From Cyanobacteria bacterium RU_5_0 (lineage in GTDB: Bacteria > Cyanobacteriota > Cyanobacteriia > Elainellales > Elainellaceae), in assembly GCA_012033255.1 (NCBI GenBank), contig JAAUSF010000004.1, forward strand, positions 53,551-117,550: DNA of 64,000 nt. Reading direction: 5' to 3'. The translations under genes were made by a program, and so were the position numbers. The notes under the pieces are model-generated. The model was not told where the DNA came from, made no database searches, and worked only from the letters and a program-made list of their open reading frames with translations. Positions 38,834 through 48,046 of the stretch are shown here, one piece after another (within the stretch, counting starts at the first letter, position 1; each line of letters opens with the position of its first letter).

Positions 38834-39169
38834 GTGAGGATAATTACCACCTGTAAATTTTCTGTTGATGGATGGCAAGGTGTCGGGGCAATCCCTGTGT
38901 GGTTGCCCAATCCCTGTGTGGTTGCCGTGGCGTCGGGGCAATCCCTGTGTGGTTGCCCCCCTGTGTGGTTGCCCCCCTGTGTGGTTGCCCCCCTGTGTGG
39001 TTGCCCTGGATTAGAGGGCAGACCGACGTGTCTGCCCCGACCGATCGCAAAATCAACGAAAGAGCATTTGTTAGAGATGCTCATCGATGCGATTCAAGGT
39101 TGGCTCGAAGTTGCCAGTCAGCAGGAGGAGTTTGAACCTGACAAACAGTTGATTGAGCTATCCCTATGA
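38834..39169 (+). CDS. Small ORF with a repeat array inserted in frame (HicB-like C-terminus)
   Basis: This 111-residue frame starts at GTG (MRIITTCKFSVDGWQG). The middle is encoded by six copies of a 15-bp repeat (VWLPPCVVAPLCGC-like). It ends with KSTKEHLLEMLIDAIQGWLE and VASQQEEFEPDKQLIELSL, which looks like the end of a small HicB-like or related cyanobacterial protein. The two ends read like one short gene into which the repeats expanded without breaking the frame. Whether it is still functional is doubtful. No HicA-like toxin is adjacent. Confidence 0.45.
   Translation: MRIITTCKFSVDGWQGVGAIPVWLPNPCVVAVASGQSLCGCPPVWLPPCVVAPLCGCPGLEGRPTCLPRPIAKSTKEHLLEMLIDAIQGWLEVASQQEEFEPDKQLIELSL
38893..39005 (+). 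repeat. Six copies of CCCTGTGTGGTTGCC
   Basis: The 15-bp unit occurs six times between 38893 and 39005. Four copies at the right are almost contiguous with one-base spacers. The first and third copies are both preceded by GTCGGGGCAAT, hinting at duplication of a larger unit. Just downstream, GGGCAGACCGACGTGTCTGCCC (39018-39039) forms a hairpin. Confidence 0.85.
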
Positions 39170-39181
39170 AACCGGTTCAGT

Positions 39182-39982
39182 TCAAGGAATAGGTGGCAGA
39201 GTTGAGGGAATGTGAATTCCTTCGGCATCAAAGCGTTTTTTCATGGCTTCTTGTAGGAAGAAATAGACTCCCCAATAGTCAGTGGTGTTGACCCAAGGGC
39301 GAACTGCAATTCTAATCCCAATATCTGCCCACTCTAGTACGCCTATCTCTGGTGGGGGTTCTTTGAGAATGCGATCGTCTTGAGCTAACACAGCCAAAAT
39401 CACTTGCTTCACCTGATCCAAATCGGATTGATAGGTGACTCGAAATACCAAATCAAGACGACGAACTGATTTCGCAGAATAATTGGTGATATTTTCCTCA
39501 AACAATTTGCGATTTGGAACGATGATCGTGCGGTTATCGATCGTTTTTAGAGTGGTTGTCAAAATGTGAATTTCTTCTACAAATCCTGCGACTCCTGCAC
39601 CTTCAATATAGTCATCAATGTCAAACGGACGAAAGATGATAATCAAAATTCCGGCAGCAAAATTGGCGAGTGATCCTTGTAAGGCTAAACCGATCGCTAA
39701 TCCGGCTGACCCTAAGATGGCAATGAATGAGGCTGTCTGAATTCCTAATTGAGCCAGAGCCGCAATCGTAACAAGGACGATCGTTCCAACATAGGTGAGG
39801 CTGCTGCTAAATGAGGTGAGGGTGGCATCCATGCGACCGCGTTCCATTGCCCGATCGACCAATCGTTGCAAAAGTGCCGCCACTCGCAAGCCCACTAACA
39901 GAATGAGCAACGCCATCAAAATTCGCAGCCCAAAGGCAGTCATCCATTCTTGCAGTTGCGTCAGTAAACTCTCGTCGTTCAT
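39182..39982 (-). CDS. Small-conductance mechanosensitive ion channel (MscS family)
   Basis: This 266-residue protein has three membrane helices: about 15-40, 62-85 and 88-115. The pore helix has the Gly/Ala pattern GSAGLAIGLALQGSLANFAAGI. The cytosolic beta domain follows (PFDIDDYIEGAGVAGFVEEI, TLKTIDNRTIIVPN). It releases solutes under hypo-osmotic stress. The stop lies 12 bp past the end of the repeat-containing ORF on the opposite strand. Confidence 0.95.
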   Translation of the reverse strand: MNDESLLTQLQEWMTAFGLRILMALLILLVGLRVAALLQRLVDRAMERGRMDATLTSFSSSLTYVGTIVLVTIAALAQLGIQTASFIAILGSAGLAIGLALQGSLANFAAGILIIIFRPFDIDDYIEGAGVAGFVEEIHILTTTLKTIDNRTIIVPNRKLFEENITNYSAKSVRRLDLVFRVTYQSDLDQVKQVILAVLAQDDRILKEPPPEIGVLEWADIGIRIAVRPWVNTTDYWGVYFFLQEAMKKRFDAEGIHIPSTLPPIP

Positions 39983-40010
39983 GCAGAGTACTATTCAAGC
40001 GGATTTCATA

Positions 40011-40637
40011 TTATTGACTGAGCCAGGTGATCGCTTCTCGAATCCAATCTTCTGCGTTGGCATTTTTGGCGAGAGCCGTATTTTGTCCGACGGCTCGGAA
40101 TGCCCGTGTGATTTCGCTGCTGCTATATCCGAGGGCTAGTAAGGTTATTTCTACGTCTTCTTGGATGTTGGCGATGGGTCCAGCGTCGGGAGCAGTGGTT
40201 AATCCGGCTTCGAGTCGCCATTCGGCAAGTTTAGATTTGAGTTCGAGGGCAAGGCGTTCGGCGGTTTTGGCTCCGACTCCAGGAGTGCGAGAAAGCAGAC
40301 GGGTGTTGCTGGAGACGATCGCCTGCACTAATTCTTGCAAACTCAGCCCATCCAACAAGGCCATTGCTAATTGTGGACCCACCCCACTAACGCTGGTTAA
40401 TTGGCGAAACAAATCTCGCTCTGCCATTGAACCGAATCCAAACAGCACCATTTGGTCTTCTCGAATTTGTAGATGCGTAAACAGTTGAGTAGTTTCGCCG
40501 ATCGCCGGAAGTTCTTGCAGCAGGCGCGATGTAATTTGCAAATCATAGCCAACATGATTTACATCTAACGTAAGAATGATGCGATTGCTGCTGAGTTTGT
40601 GAATGGCTGCAACGATGCCTTTGAGGTAACTAATCAT
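40011..40637 (-). CDS. ruvA: Holliday junction branch migration protein RuvA
   Basis: This 208-residue protein has an N-terminal OB fold (MISYLKGIVAAIHKLSSNRI), two helix-hairpin-helix motifs (LFRQLTSVSGVGPQLAMALL and LLSRTPGVGAKTAERLALEL), a variable linker and a C-terminal domain III (ITLLALGYSSSEITRAFRAV) that contacts RuvB. It binds four-way DNA junctions. It lies 28 bp downstream of mscS's start on the same strand order; ruvB is not nearby. Confidence 0.97.
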   Translation of the reverse strand: MISYLKGIVAAIHKLSSNRIILTLDVNHVGYDLQITSRLLQELPAIGETTQLFTHLQIREDQMVLFGFGSMAERDLFRQLTSVSGVGPQLAMALLDGLSLQELVQAIVSSNTRLLSRTPGVGAKTAERLALELKSKLAEWRLEAGLTTAPDAGPIANIQEDVEITLLALGYSSSEITRAFRAVGQNTALAKNANAEDWIREAITWLSQ

Positions 40638-40666
40638 TCAGGGTGCTAGTCATAGGGTCGATCGGT

Positions 40667-41416
40667 TTAGAGGGCTTCCGGGTTGATTCCTCGTTGTCGC
40701 AGTCGTTCTAGTAACTCCTCTCGCAGCCTCCGTTCTTGCTCTAACAATCTCCGTTCTTGCTCCAGTTGTTGCTCTGCGGCTTCAGCCCGTTGTCGTTCTT
40801 GAGCAATCAAATTTTCTGGCGCAGGAAAACGATCGCCCTGTTGGTTATACCAATACAGCCATTCTCGCGCACATCCTTCGTGAGTCCCTTGTTCACTGCC
40901 AATTCCTAAGCCAATTTCAGGCATCCAAACGGGGTTGCCCAGCTGACGGACATAGCGATCGTTGGCTAACCGATAGACTTCAAATGAATCGTGTTTGTCG
41001 CGTTGCCCATAGTCTGGATTGTAAATAGTGTAGTAAAGAATACCAATTGCAGCATATTTGCTCATCTTGTCGGTATATTCACCGCCGGGAGTTTGAGAAA
41101 CAATCTCTAAGACCCACTTAGGTAAAATATTTTCTTGCCAGATGAGATAGCTCAGACGCAATTTGCCGCTTGCTCGAAAGCGAGGGATACCCAAACTTAA
41201 AAACCCATCCGGAATGATCGCAGGCTTTTCAGGATCGTAATAGAGTCCCATGTTGATCCCTAAAAACCAATCTGTTCGATCTGCCCAGTTCAGCACCAAG
41301 AGTGCTCGGAGCAAGTTTGGCATAAGAACATGTAGCTCATTATCCACAGGCGTATCGTCGTTGTCGGGGAGGTCTTCCTCCGTCGGAAGGAATTGCGGTG
41401 GTTTGTACTGTACCAT
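40667..41416 (-). CDS. Uma2 family (DUF820) putative endonuclease with coiled-coil tail
   Basis: This 249-residue protein belongs to the Uma2 family, a PD-(D/E)XK-like fold expanded in cyanobacteria. The core has PAIIPDGFLSLGIPR (Asp), LPKWVLEIVSQTPGGEYTDK (Glu and Lys) and KYAAIGILYYTIYNPD. From about 205 there is a coiled coil rich in Glu, Arg and Gln with ERRLLEQERRLREELLERLR. The biological role is unknown; many copies per genome is normal. Confidence 0.88.
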   Translation of the reverse strand: MVQYKPPQFLPTEEDLPDNDDTPVDNELHVLMPNLLRALLVLNWADRTDWFLGINMGLYYDPEKPAIIPDGFLSLGIPRFRASGKLRLSYLIWQENILPKWVLEIVSQTPGGEYTDKMSKYAAIGILYYTIYNPDYGQRDKHDSFEVYRLANDRYVRQLGNPVWMPEIGLGIGSEQGTHEGCAREWLYWYNQQGDRFPAPENLIAQERQRAEAAEQQLEQERRLLEQERRLREELLERLRQRGINPEAL

Positions 41417-41597
41417 GACGGCTACCCCTGTCGATCGCGACCTGTGTTTTCCTGTATCTTAGCTTCTGCCATCAAAGAGGAAGCCGCGAATTTAGAACAG
41501 TTGCTCAAGGAGCATCCGAGCTTCCTTCAAGAGGGCGATCGATTTCAGGAAGCATTAGATCATTTTGCTTCCGGTGATCAGTTGGGTACACAGTAGC

Positions 41598-43886
41598 TCA
41601 CACTTGAGCAACTGACATGGCGCTGACATCAACGTTGCGATCGAATAATACTTTCGGTCTTAGCAGCACTCGGAACAATATCCAGAGCGATTGGAATTCG
41701 TTGGGGCTACATCGACTCTTCCACTGTCCGGGGCGACAGAATAACATTTCTGTGAGTTGGCGTTGTTGCTGAAGATCAATTTGTTCAAACCTGACTCGCA
41801 CAGTTGGGAAGTCGCCATGAAAGCCCGTCCGGATGGCTTCACCCTGAAGCATTAACTCATTTTCGAGGATTTCCAGATTCAGGTGAATCATCTCTCCATC
41901 CTCAAGGCTAGGAAAGCCAAGTTGAGTTAGCGCGATCTCTGCTCCGATTTCTGAAATCATCGTGGTGACGCCCCAAAAGACCCGTTCTACGCCATTCTGG
42001 ATGACTTTCAGCTTAACGGTGCGGCGTAAATCAAACCACTCAAAGGGGCTAGGACGCGGGACATCGAGCAGAATCAGCAGGGCGATGCCAATCATGATTA
42101 GGTTGTAGGTACTCCAGATCCACCCTAGCCCAATGCCTTTGATCGCATCCGCACGTTCGATCGAATCGGCTGCCCATCCTCCTTTGATCATGCAGATTCC
42201 TAAGTTCACCCAAAGGCTAATGGCGGATGCAATAAACAGAATCAGTAAAGGCCATGCTAAGTTCCAGTTGAAGGAGTAGCGATCGCTGGCGGTTCCTTTG
42301 GGCGTGACTCGAAAGCCTCTGGAAAACGGGTTCAGCATGACCTGGATTACGGTTAGCGCCAATGGAAAGCAGAGTACCAAAGAATAAATATCTGAGAGCA
42401 GAGCCGATCGAGCGCGGTAGTTGAGCCAGGAAAACACGGCTAACTGGACTAGATAGTAAGGCAAGAAGAAGTAGAGCAGTTCGGATGCGGTTGCCCGTAA
42501 CGGAATCACGCCCAAGAAGGAGTAGGCGAGGGGCATCAACAAGAATCCTACGCGAGAAATACTCGTGAACCAGTGCAGCAGCCCTTCCAGGTGAGCTACC
42601 CGCTGCAAGAGATTGAGTCCTCGAATCGTGAGCGGGTTCGCTTTGATGAAGAAAGCTTGTAACGTTCCGCGTGCCCATCGGAGGCGCTGGACGGCATGAG
42701 CCGCAATATTTTCGGCAGCGAGTCCGGCACTGAGTTTTTCGTCCAAATAGACTAAGCGATAGCCTTGCGCGGAAAGACGAATGCCCGTGAAGTAGTCTTC
42801 GCTGAGGGAATCGGTGACAAAGCCACCAGTTTCTTCCAAGGCTCGACGCCGCACCACAAAAGAAGTCCCTGAACAAATAACGCTTCCGGCTCCATCGCGA
42901 ATCGGCTGAATTTGCCGATAAAACACTTCTTCTTCGGGTGTAAGGACGTTTTCTAAGCCGAGGTTGCGGGCGATCGGATCAGAGTTATAGAAAGCTTGTG
43001 GAGTCTGGACAAGCGCAACTTGCGGATCTTGGAAGAACCCAACGGTGCGGGTCAAAAAGTTGGTTGTGGGCACAAAGTCAGCATCAAAGACGACAATCAG
43101 TTCGCCGTTCGTTTGGGTGAAGGCATTATTCAAATTTCCGGCTTTGGCGAAGCGATTGTCTGGTCGAGTCAGATATTCACAGCCTAATTCTTCGGCTAGA
43201 GCTTTAATCTCTGGACGGCGGGTATCATCTAACAGATAAACCGTTTTGAAGGGATAATCAATTGCCTGACAGCCCATGATGGTGCGCCGCAAGATAAAAG
43301 CAGGCTCGTTGTAAGTGGGAATCATGACATCCACAGTGGGCATGTAGCGGGTTTCTACGACATCCATTGATAGCCAATCGGCTTCTCGTCGTCGATCGCG
43401 CACTCGCAGCATCAGAAATAGCTGAATCATGCCACTGAAGAGCATCAAAAGTTCCAGGAGAAACAGCCCCAGGCTGAAGACCCCATTGAGCGGCGTGGTG
43501 AGGTTGAGGGTGAACGATCGCCACAGGAGGTATCGGACGGTCAGCGCCATCAAAATTCCGACGACGACGAATCGTGACCATGCGCGGGGCTGCGGCGATA
43601 CTTTCATGACCACCAGCACAATCAGGAATAGCATCACCGTGGGCACCAGCAGAAACCCACCTGCGACAATCGGCACTTCTAGCCACAAAGGGGGATTCTG
43701 TTGAAGCTGATTTAGCTCAGCAAAAATCTTGCTGATGGTGCCTTGTCCGGCAAACCAAGCCGCCACGATCGCCCCTGACAAAACGACAATACCAACCATG
43801 ACAAGCGTAGCGACTTGAGGGCGAGAAAATTTTTTTTGCCGCGTGCTTTTCACACTCTGGCTTTCTAACGGCGAAGTGGTGGTCAT
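41598..43886 (-). CDS. Cellulose-synthase-like processive glycosyltransferase (BcsA type, GT2) with degenerate PilZ domain
   Basis: This 762-residue membrane enzyme has two N-terminal helices, the GT2 domain at about 180-430 and several C-terminal helices. Catalytic motifs are visible: DDTRRPE, DADFVPT, the SED of LSEDYFTG in place of TED, and QRLRWARGT (QxxRW). A PilZ-like domain follows at about 620-720. Its [D/N]xSxxG motif reads MISEIG, so c-di-GMP binding may be lost. The likely product is cellulose or a related beta-glucan. No bcsB-like gene is adjacent. The C-terminal tail is long. Confidence 0.9.
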   Translation of the reverse strand: MTTTSPLESQSVKSTRQKKFSRPQVATLVMVGIVVLSGAIVAAWFAGQGTISKIFAELNQLQQNPPLWLEVPIVAGGFLLVPTVMLFLIVLVVMKVSPQPRAWSRFVVVGILMALTVRYLLWRSFTLNLTTPLNGVFSLGLFLLELLMLFSGMIQLFLMLRVRDRRREADWLSMDVVETRYMPTVDVMIPTYNEPAFILRRTIMGCQAIDYPFKTVYLLDDTRRPEIKALAEELGCEYLTRPDNRFAKAGNLNNAFTQTNGELIVVFDADFVPTTNFLTRTVGFFQDPQVALVQTPQAFYNSDPIARNLGLENVLTPEEEVFYRQIQPIRDGAGSVICSGTSFVVRRRALEETGGFVTDSLSEDYFTGIRLSAQGYRLVYLDEKLSAGLAAENIAAHAVQRLRWARGTLQAFFIKANPLTIRGLNLLQRVAHLEGLLHWFTSISRVGFLLMPLAYSFLGVIPLRATASELLYFFLPYYLVQLAVFSWLNYRARSALLSDIYSLVLCFPLALTVIQVMLNPFSRGFRVTPKGTASDRYSFNWNLAWPLLILFIASAISLWVNLGICMIKGGWAADSIERADAIKGIGLGWIWSTYNLIMIGIALLILLDVPRPSPFEWFDLRRTVKLKVIQNGVERVFWGVTTMISEIGAEIALTQLGFPSLEDGEMIHLNLEILENELMLQGEAIRTGFHGDFPTVRVRFEQIDLQQQRQLTEMLFCRPGQWKSRCSPNEFQSLWILFRVLLRPKVLFDRNVDVSAMSVAQV

Positions 43887-44303
43887 CGCAGATACCTCAC
43901 GGTGTGCCTGACATTAAAGATAGCCGACATAGCCATCAACATTGCGGAATTCCTAACTAGTTCTAACCCATCTCTCAGGGAAAAATCAGGTTAACAGGAC
44001 ACGATCGGTTTACGATATCTCCTGTGAAGGGTGAAGTGAAGCTTTGTAAGTAAACCGACATCTTCTCCAAAGAATCCGGTTATATGATTCTCACAAAGGT
44101 TTCAACAAACATAGGTGGTTCCGCGTTGCTAAATTTAGGGATGTTTTGGGTAGGGGCATCCCTTTGTAGGTGCCCGAAATCTTCCAGCGTAGGCACAGAC
44201 CTACCCCTACAATTGGGGGGTTAAAGTTTCCTGAAGATCGCATTTCATCTACTGAGAAATCTCGTTCGTATTCCTTACACAGAACTTGAAGCAGAGAGCT
44301 GAG
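43887..44303. other. Intergenic region with REP-like palindrome
   Basis: No gene is seen. A palindromic block at about 44148-44213 contains GGGTAGGGGCA, TGTAGGTGCCC and, inverted, CCTACCCCTAC, the common GTAGGGGC-type interspersed repeat. It separates divergent genes, so promoters for both neighbours should be here. Confidence 0.5.
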
Positions 44304-45029
44304 ATGGGCGCTAAAGATTATTTGCTTTTGATTCATCCGGCACTTGCCGTTACGCTTATTCTTCCAATCGTCGGCATTGCAAGTTATTTTGCGTGGCAGG
44401 TGCGCCAACGCCGCCTGAAGACGGCTGACGGCAAAAGTAAGATTCCTCCGTCTGTAGGAGTTGAACATTTCCGGGTTGGTCGGGTGTTGGCGAATGGAGT
44501 GGTTGGGTTGGCGCTGCTAGGCATGGGTCGCCCGATTTTTTACAAAATGATTACGGCTCAAACCTTTACAGAAGAACCCTTTCGGTTTTGGTTCGTCGGG
44601 CTGATGTTCATCTTAACGATCGCCTCCCTTGTCCTGCTGAACCAAGCCAAACCCAAACTCTGGCGGGGAGTTTTTGCGATATTGACGGGGATGGGCTTAG
44701 TGTTGATCGGGTCGCAACCAGAAGTTTTCCGACGTGGAGAAATTCTTGCGGCTTTCCAAAATCCGGCCATCTGGAAAGATATTTTTACATCGCACTATTA
44801 CTACGGCATCATGGTTGCTCTGCTGATGATTTTTTCATTGGCAATTTATCCTGAAATCTATCGCAGCAAGCTTTGGCGGAATGTGCATATCATTCTCAAT
44901 TGTCTTGCCCTGTTGCTGTTTATCGGTCAAGGAATCACAGGCACGCGCGATTTACTAGAAATTCCGCTTAGTTGGCAAGAACCTCACGTCTACAAATGCG
45001 ACTTTACCAACCTGACTTGTCCATCCTGA
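44304..45029 (+). CDS. DUF4079 family membrane protein
   Basis: This 241-residue protein from ATG 44304 has a cytochrome-b561-like arrangement of about six helices. The opening is GAKDYLLLIHPALAVTLILP, a stretch with conserved His. Other helices include TSHYYYGIMVALLMIFSLAI and the NVHIILNCLALLLFIGQGIT region with paired His. DUF4079 is cyanobacteria-centred and its function is not established. A TTG six codons upstream is in frame but has poorer context. Confidence 0.85.
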   Translation: MGAKDYLLLIHPALAVTLILPIVGIASYFAWQVRQRRLKTADGKSKIPPSVGVEHFRVGRVLANGVVGLALLGMGRPIFYKMITAQTFTEEPFRFWFVGLMFILTIASLVLLNQAKPKLWRGVFAILTGMGLVLIGSQPEVFRRGEILAAFQNPAIWKDIFTSHYYYGIMVALLMIFSLAIYPEIYRSKLWRNVHIILNCLALLLFIGQGITGTRDLLEIPLSWQEPHVYKCDFTNLTCPS

Positions 45030-45117
45030 TTTGCAAATCTGTAACTTTTGTTACATCTCTTTGTCTGAGCCGCCGTAGTATTTGAAACATTCCTGTTTCG
45101 CTACAAGGCAGAGGTGC

Positions 45118-46554
45118 ATGAGTCGTTCTACTGAGCTAGATCCCAATCCTACGCCCGATAATCCTACGCCCAATCGCCCATCGCCAGAGGAAGGCGCGAT
45201 CGCCCGCTTCTTCAAATTTGCTGAATTGAGGACAAATTTGCGGACAGAAATTATTGCCGGAATCACGACTTTCGTGACAATGGCCTACATTTTGGTAGTG
45301 AATCCCAGCATTCTCTCAAACGCGATTTTTCTTCAGCAACCGGGTGATTTGTTCGGGGAATTGGTAATTGCGACTGCCGTTTCATCGGCGATCGCGACGC
45401 TGATTTTGGGCTTGATGTCCAACTATCCGTTTGCGATGGCTCCTGGCATGGGATTAAATGCTTTCTTTGCGTTCACTGTTGTCCTGACGCTGGGTATCGA
45501 TTGGCGCTTAGCCCTCAGTGCAGTTCTGGTTGAAGGGCTACTGCTGATTGCCCTCACCGCATCTAGTGTTCGCAGTTTGATGATTACGACAATTCCTGAA
45601 TGCCTGAAAAGAGCAACAGCCGTCGGAATTGGGCTATTCATTGCCTACATTGGGCTATCGGGCGATCCGGCAACGGGCGGAGCCGGAATTATTGTGGCAA
45701 ATGAGGCAACCAAAACTGCGTTAGGTGACTTAGGCGCTCCTCAGACGTTGATGGCGATCGCCGGACTGCTGATTACTTCTGCATTGGTTGCTCGTCGCCT
45801 CAAAGGAGCATTGCTGTTAGGTATTTTAGCCACTGCCATCCTGGGCTGGATTTTGCAAATTTCACCGCCGCCTCAAGGAATCGTAGCCGTTCCCCAGATG
45901 CCTGTGGATTTAATTGGTCAGGCATTTGTCGGGTTCAGCCAACTCAATAGCACCAATCTGACGAATTTCATTGCAGTAGTGTTCGTACTGATGTTCGTGG
46001 ATTTGTTTGACACCGTTGGAACGCTAGCAGGAGTTGGGCTTCAGGCAGGCATGGTGGACGAAAAAGGGGAGTTGCCGCGATCGGGCAGAGCGTTTGTAGG
46101 CGATTCGATCGGCACAACTGTTGGCGCGATTATGGGAACCTCGACTGTCACCACTTATGTTGAATCTGCATCGGGCGTCGCAGAAGGAGGACGATCAGGG
46201 TTCACGGCAGTGGTGGTTGCCGCATTTTTCCTGCTATCTGTCCTGTTCATCCCCTTGTTTGCAGCGATTCCCGGATTCGCTACGGCTGCAACCCTCGTGA
46301 TTGTGGGCGTTCTAATGGCAAGCAACGTTGTTGGAATTAACTGGTTCGATCCCGCCGAATCGATCCCCTCCTTCCTGACGATTCTGCTGATGCCCTTAAC
46401 CTTTTCGATCGCGGAAGGGTTGGCGGCTGGCTTCATCACCTATCCACTAATCAAAGCCTTTCAAGGTAAAGCTCATGAAATCAACATTGCCGTATGGATT
46501 CTCGCGGCGGTGTTTGTCTCCCGCTTCGTACTGCTAGGGATGAAAGTCGTTTGA
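45118..46554 (+). CDS. NCS2-family purine permease (AzgA type)
   Basis: This 478-residue protein from ATG 45118 is preceded by AAGGCAGAGG. It shows 12-14 helices and the AzgA-type motifs NLRTEIIAGITTFVTMAYIL near residue 40, NYPFAMAPGMGLNAFFAFTV near 100 and FVLMFVDLFDTVGTLAGVG near 290. It imports adenine, guanine or hypoxanthine by proton symport; which one cannot be read from sequence alone. A TTG start at 45082 is less likely. Confidence 0.93.
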   Translation: MSRSTELDPNPTPDNPTPNRPSPEEGAIARFFKFAELRTNLRTEIIAGITTFVTMAYILVVNPSILSNAIFLQQPGDLFGELVIATAVSSAIATLILGLMSNYPFAMAPGMGLNAFFAFTVVLTLGIDWRLALSAVLVEGLLLIALTASSVRSLMITTIPECLKRATAVGIGLFIAYIGLSGDPATGGAGIIVANEATKTALGDLGAPQTLMAIAGLLITSALVARRLKGALLLGILATAILGWILQISPPPQGIVAVPQMPVDLIGQAFVGFSQLNSTNLTNFIAVVFVLMFVDLFDTVGTLAGVGLQAGMVDEKGELPRSGRAFVGDSIGTTVGAIMGTSTVTTYVESASGVAEGGRSGFTAVVVAAFFLLSVLFIPLFAAIPGFATAATLVIVGVLMASNVVGINWFDPAESIPSFLTILLMPLTFSIAEGLAAGFITYPLIKAFQGKAHEINIAVWILAAVFVSRFVLLGMKVV

Positions 46555-46561
46555 GGGAACC

Positions 46562-46665
46562 ATAGCTAAGTGCTGAGTTCTGAGGACTGAGTGCTGAGTC
46601 AGGATGGATTGACTGTTTGCCTTTCAGCCTTGGGCAATGTCCTAACCACGCTGGCTATTGCTATG
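46562..46665. repeat. MITE-like element, copy 1
   Basis: This copy reads atagctaagtgctgag..., with heptamers of the CTGAGTG/CTGAGGA type, then a 45-bp unique core, ending CCACGCTGGCTATTGCTAT. It is the reverse complement of the element at 53556-53688, differing mainly in heptamer number. The TATAGC ends and short length fit a non-autonomous miniature transposable element. Confidence 0.7.
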
Positions 46666-46700
46666 ATGGGTCATATGAAATCTGCTTAATAATGGCTCCC

Positions 46701-47567
46701 TCATCCGATCGCCCATTGCCGATCGCTCTTGACCGTGTTTGCCTGCTCAAACTCTACCTTCTCATAGGGCAAGGGTTTCACGCCACGGGTGACTTGATGC
46801 AATCCCCAAATATCGTCAGTGCGAACATCGCCAAATCCAGCAGATCTCATCCAGACATCGACGCTGCCTGCTGCATAGGCTTTGATGTATGGCTCCTCAA
46901 AAACTTCTGTTAACCAATCTGCCCATCGCAATGTTGATTGATTGCCGTCTAAAATCAACGCTTCGCCACCCGGCTGCAACAGTCGGCAGCATTCTTGCAA
47001 GATCTCGCAGGAGACGCTCGGCGGTGTTTCGTGAAACAGCAATGAGGCTGTCACTAGATCGAAACTCGCCTCAGCAAAGCCCGTTTGTTCAGCGTTGCCA
47101 TGACGAAATTGAATGGGCAATCCGGCTTTTCTGGCTTTATCATCGGCGGCAACGAGCATATAAGGCGACAAGTCAATACCGATGACTTCGGCATGGGGAA
47201 ACGATCGCTTTAACATCACGGTCATTGAGCCTGTGCCGCAGCCCAAATCTAAAATCCGTTGCGGTTTACAGCGAATGCGATCGAGCAATTCTTGACGAAC
47301 CCATGCTTCGTTTGGCGGTAAGACATATTGCGTGATTGGGTCATAAGTGATCGCAGCATTCGGATGCAAATAACCGCCCTCGATCCCGTGAAAGTTTTGA
47401 GAGCAGTAATATTTGGGATAGGTGAAGTGAGGCAGGCGAAAGCGATCGCTCTCTTTCTCCCAATCTTTGCTCCGGGAATACTGAAGCATCGCGTCTCTAT
47501 CCAGAAGAAACGTGCTGAAAATGGGAGACAGAAATCGCTCGAACAGGGTATCTTTGCGGACAGTCAT
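46701..47567 (-). CDS. Class I SAM-dependent methyltransferase
   Basis: This 288-residue protein has a Rossmann methyltransferase domain at about 95-235: RILDLGCGTGSMTVMLKRSF (motif I), VIGIDLSPYMLVAADDKARK, FDLVTASLLFHETP (motif IV) and LLQPGGEALILDG. The N-terminal 90 residues are helical and specific to this subgroup. Substrate is unknown. Confidence 0.9.
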   Translation of the reverse strand: MTVRKDTLFERFLSPIFSTFLLDRDAMLQYSRSKDWEKESDRFRLPHFTYPKYYCSQNFHGIEGGYLHPNAAITYDPITQYVLPPNEAWVRQELLDRIRCKPQRILDLGCGTGSMTVMLKRSFPHAEVIGIDLSPYMLVAADDKARKAGLPIQFRHGNAEQTGFAEASFDLVTASLLFHETPPSVSCEILQECCRLLQPGGEALILDGNQSTLRWADWLTEVFEEPYIKAYAAGSVDVWMRSAGFGDVRTDDIWGLHQVTRGVKPLPYEKVEFEQANTVKSDRQWAIG

Positions 47568-47618
47568 AACTTACGCCTGAAGAATTACCTGAGAATTAAT
47601 AGAGCTACTGATTGCATC

Positions 47619-47804
47619 TTAACTGGTGCAACCGGCTCTAACGATATTGTCATCGGTACGGGTGATTGATTCTCGATCGATAAAACTCCGAATACCGACA
47701 TCATCCGTGGTGAGGTAAAACCATTCCTCAGCGTGAGCCACAGATGGAAAAAGCAAAGTGGCAGTAGCCGTCAGCAAAAGCGACCAATAAGCAGAAATTT
47801 TCAT
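47619..47804 (-). pseudogene. Truncated secreted protein (surface-adhesin-E-like N-terminus)
   Basis: This 61-residue frame has a signal peptide (MKISAYWSLLLTATATLLFP to AHA). The next part, EEWFYLTTDDVGIRSFIDRE then SITRTDDNIVRAGCTS, resembles the start of small secreted proteins with a W.yl..d..g...fiD..SI pattern. Relatives I recall are 120-160 residues long. The stop comes early and no continuation is seen in the other frames, so it is probably a truncated gene. Confidence 0.45.
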
Positions 47805-47857
47805 GTTGATTGACTAAGTGCGGGATGGCATTTGAATGAACGTGCTGTGATTCACGT

Positions 47858-47972
47858 GATGTGCAACTTTACAGCTACAGGCTTTGTTTCGTGCGGGGGT
47901 AGGTATTTTGCCTGCCCCGATCCGGACGGGCGAGACGCCCATCCCACAAGAGATGTAAAGAAGTTGCACATG
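47858..47972. repeat. Interspersed repeat flanked by imperfect inverted ends
   Basis: ATGTGCAACTTTAC at about 47859-47872 and GTAAAGAAGTTGCACAT near 47955-47971 form an imperfect inverted pair. Between them lie the GGTAGGTATTTTGCCTGCCCC and GGACGGGCGAGACGCCCATC palindromes shared with other repeats in the window. The structure suggests a small non-autonomous element. Confidence 0.5.
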
Positions 47973-48046
47973 GCGTCTAAACTAACTCTTTACCAGAAGA
48001 GTGTTAGAGGCGATCGTACCCTAACTCAGGATTGCCCTAACTATTG

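Noticed and set aside
38893..39005. Possible CRISPR array in the 15-bp repeats
   Set aside because: Repeat units are too short and spacers are mostly one base; there are no unique 30-40 bp spacers and no cas genes.
41393..41596. 67-codon plus frame between the Uma2 and glycosyltransferase genes
   Set aside because: Its first third is antisense to the Uma2 start; the rest (EEAANLEQLLKEHPSFLQEG) looks protein-like and could be the end of a decayed gene, but the evidence is too thin to call.
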